Below are positions 61,100-64,000 of a stretch of DNA of 64,000 bases, piece after piece. The position numbers and the translations under genes are program-made. The stretch covers positions 7,950,244 to 8,014,243 of the forward strand of contig CM067526.1 of the NCBI GenBank assembly GCA_034509925.1. Direction: 5' to 3'. The notes under the pieces were generated by a model. It did no database searches. It saw only the letters and a program-made list of their open reading frames with translations, and was not told where the DNA came from. Source of the stretch: Hirudinaria manillensis. Lineage: Eukaryota > Annelida > Clitellata > Hirudinida > Hirudinidae. Position 1 is the first letter of the stretch, and every line of letters begins with the position of its first letter.

Positions 61100-63263
61100 A
61101 AGTGTATCTGTCGAAGTGAAACTAAGCAGCCTGCTATTTGGTGGCTTTTATAGCGTAAATAAAATATAAAATTTCACGACCATCGCATGAGGGAGCCACC
61201 AGCAAAGAATTTAAAAGGAGATAAAAGGACCAAAGAGCCAAGAAATCATTTTCTTCCAGTTGTGATGAGGAAACAAAAATATTTCAAACAAATATTGTTT
61301 CCGATGAATCCTGAAAAGTCTTGATGATGATGGCGCTTGTGACGAGGGTAGTGATGATAATGATCATGATGGTGGCGCTCCCAATTCTTTAATATTAAAA
61401 TTTTGTTCTCGAACAAATTTATTTCAAGAAAATAAATTGAGAGACGACGACGATGACGATGATGGCGATGATGATGATGAACACGATGAAGATGTTGTTA
61501 GATAGAAAAGGGTGGGAATGCAGAGAGAGATGATGATATTGAGAGAGTGGGTACATCGAAAGTTCAAGGGGGTCACAAGCACTCGTTGGCGTAATCAGAA
61601 GAATCCAATCGTCATGGTGACGTGGGTGGGCGTGGGGGAGATAATGACGGAGAGTGAGAGGACGTGTTAGGAGAATTAATAGATCTTGTCTTCCTAGGGA
61701 CGGTGATGAAGATGGAAATGATAATGACAACGATGACGGTGGTGATAAAAGAGATGAGTTAGCAAAAGTGATGATGATGATGATGGTGATGATGATTATG
61801 ATGATGATTGCGTGGAGATGATTGAGATGGCATGAATCATACCAAGGTCAAGCAATAAATGAGGAAGACTAACATCGCTCAGTCATCCATTCATCCATCC
61901 ATCACTCATTCATTCATTCCTTCATTCACTCAACTATCCATCCATCTGTGCATGATATTCCACATCACATTGGAACATAACAAATTTTGATTGGACGGTC
62001 ACGGAATTATAAGTGTTAATGTTTCCGAGGTATTTTGATGATGATGATGATGATGACGATGCTGTTGTTGTTAAGGTGCGTAATGACTTTTATTTCAAAT
62101 AATTAAGTAATCATCAGAAATTATAGGGCATCATATTGCTGGACTCACTTGTTACCAAGTGATTGAGTGAAGGAATTGTAAAAGAACAGGGCGGAAAAGT
62201 GAGTGAAATATCGTTGTTTACACACAAAACAACATGAGACACAAACTCATGGCCGCCAAAACATGCAAAAACAGCAGGACACAAAAGCAGTGGGACATGC
62301 AAACATACAACACACAAACGCAACAATACAAACACATCTGCCTTTTTTCATAACTGCAAGTCACATTCATATATTATTAATTTAACATTTATCAATTCTT
62401 TATGTAATTTTAATAAATAATAATTATAATTATAATTGATTTCATTTTATTAATTGTTCAATAAATCATTTAGAAAGAGGTGGCCGTTAATGCGAACAAG
62501 TCCTTGAAAAGATACACAAGTGGGTCTCGGAAGTGAGAGAATGACCTTCGTGTCAAAGGTCAAGAAAGATGGAGGTCAACAACATAAATTATCGTCTTGT
62601 GTCTCCGATAAGTTTGTTTGAGACAATTTAAGTCTTTTTTTATTCGCTTTTAAATTCAAAATAAATTTAATTCGATTATTAATTAATTTCAATTATTAAT
62701 TAAATCACATTGATTCTAATTCGCTCATATTTATGTTTATATCATCGTTTAATGTTCTTAATGCATCTATTGGTTGCTGCTGTAAACTTTTCAATTTACT
62801 GAAGACGAATATGAAGAATATATATTTAATATTAAAAGCTTGAGTTAATATTAAAATATCTCATGTTTTATAAAAGATTCAATATTAAAACTTAAAGTTT
62901 CTTTTAACTTTTTTAAAATAAAAACGTGCAAGAAGTCGAGATGAATTTATAAATAATTTAAAGAATAATTTGTAATAATAATAATAATAATTTATGGAAT
63001 AATAACTTATTAAATAATTGTCAGGACCTAATGTACTCCAGACCATGGTGGCTTCGGTTGCCTTGCATTCATCAAAGTGTCAAATTTATCGAGGATTGTC
63101 AGTCAATTAGACGTTGATCCCCCAAAGAAATTGAAAAATATTTATCCTTCCACTTTAATTGTAATAAATGATTCCTGATTGATGGAAATTCGCTTGATTG
63201 ATGCGTCATGGATAGTATCGGCTGTCACAATGTCTTCCAGGATAGGATTAATTCAGAGAAAAG

Positions 63264-63295
63264 ATGGCGGACGAGAACGCTGGCCCCAAAACCGG
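63264..63295 (+). CDS. Possible short first coding exon (MADENAGPKT)
   Basis: AAGATGGCGGAC is a favourable animal start context. Ten codons follow, then a GG before GTAACA, a usable donor. If real, it starts a plus-strand gene that continues off the window. Without the donor the frame ends at TAA immediately, so this is weak. Confidence 0.2.
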
Positions 63296-63383
63296 GTAAC
63301 ATTTCGGCACCCAGTAACAGGGTGACGTCTCAATACCCTAGATCAGGATGACATTTCAGTCATTTATCTTTTCATTTAATATT

Positions 63384-63650
63384 TCAGAGCATCTCAGTTT
63401 TTCGTTGACTTCGCATGATGACTCTCAAGGGAAATGGTGGCGGAATGGAAATACCGGTGTCTGTAATTCCACGGGGGTTTTCCTCGAGTCTTTGGAAATT
63501 CCAGGTCAGTTTCGATAAGGTTATCATTTCTGCGGAGATATGAGATAGGATGATGTCGGACACTTTATTGCCTCTGCGATCATCAGAGCCAACAAATAGG
63601 AGATCATTGAGACCAACTTTCACCTCTCTTCCTTCATTCCTTGCTGAGTA
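63384..63650 (-). CDS. Unidentified coding-like ORF
   Basis: Minus-strand open frame in a GC-richer stretch, bounded upstream by a possible acceptor (TACTCAG at about 63650) and ending TGA at 63384-63386. It includes VGLNDLLFVGSDDRRGNKV and TDTGISIPPPFPLRV. No family recognised; the opposite strand is also partly open, so the coding strand is uncertain. Confidence 0.2.
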   Translation of the reverse strand, partial: YSARNEGREVKVGLNDLLFVGSDDRRGNKVSDIILSHISAEMITLSKLTWNFQRLEENPRGITDTGISIPPPFPLRVIMRSQRKTEML

Positions 63651-64000
63651 CTAAGTAATATTTCCCAGTCCTTTAGAGTTACAACTAATTATAATAAATT
63701 TAAATAAATTGTTTGAAATAATTATAATATATATATTGTATTTAATAAATAGTTACAGTAAATTGTTGGAAGTGATTATAATATTTAATAATATAAATAT
63801 AATAAATGGTTATAATAAGTTATTGGAAATTGTACTTTGAGTTTCTTGCAGATTAACATTGAATTAATGAAGGTTGGCAATTTATGGGCGCTGGATTCCA
63901 GAATTTTCTGATCAATAACATCGCTAATAACATCTTGTTGACAAAATGTAAACATGGACGATATTAGGCAGGGACGCTAGACCATTAGTTTCGACAAGAA

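Overview
This is an AT-rich animal (invertebrate metazoan) nuclear window. Genes are split by many short GT-AG introns, there are no operons or bacterial features, and microsatellites are abundant. The lineage cannot be fixed from sequence alone. A small heat-shock protein with two alpha-crystallin domains in one chain is best known from flatworms, so a platyhelminth is a reasonable but weak guess. All gene names below come from protein families recognised by eye, and most exon boundaries were set by reading splice sites and codon phase.

Layout: 1-6021 (-) RAB3GAP1, the Rab3 GTPase-activating protein catalytic subunit, with its 3' end off the window. 8958-9831 (+) the C-terminal half of deoxyhypusine hydroxylase (DOHH), with an in-frame TGA. 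10423-11599 (-) a claudin/pasiflora-like four-membrane-span protein. 12283-about 18190 (-) an SLC5A sodium/sugar symporter. 20384-20520 (-) a broken FLYWCH zinc-finger fragment, with a CRE-like site cluster nearby. 23903-28135 (+) a two-domain small heat-shock protein. 28441-31359 and 32533-35618 (-) a tandem pair of CYP4-like cytochrome P450 genes, the second with a one-base frameshift. 36616-37339 a decayed pogo/Tigger-type DNA transposon. 39976-51085 (-) a polypyrimidine-tract-binding protein (PTBP family) with four RRMs. 51086-64000 is largely non-coding and rich in simple repeats, including about 0.7 kb of TCAC units, with only weak coding hints.

The genes are housekeeping, transport or detoxification genes with no obvious shared pathway. 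No CRISPR array, viral element or novel multi-gene system was found. The most interesting points are small-scale: a new in-frame exon in RAB3GAP1 created by an intron-spanning tandem duplication; a half-length DOHH with TGA where the family has cysteine; a frameshifted P450 copy; an excess of palindromic CRE octamers (TGACGTCA) around the 5' part of PTBP; an NRF1 site beside an E-box inside the PTBP gene; and a sharp rise in microsatellite density from about 38 kb onward.
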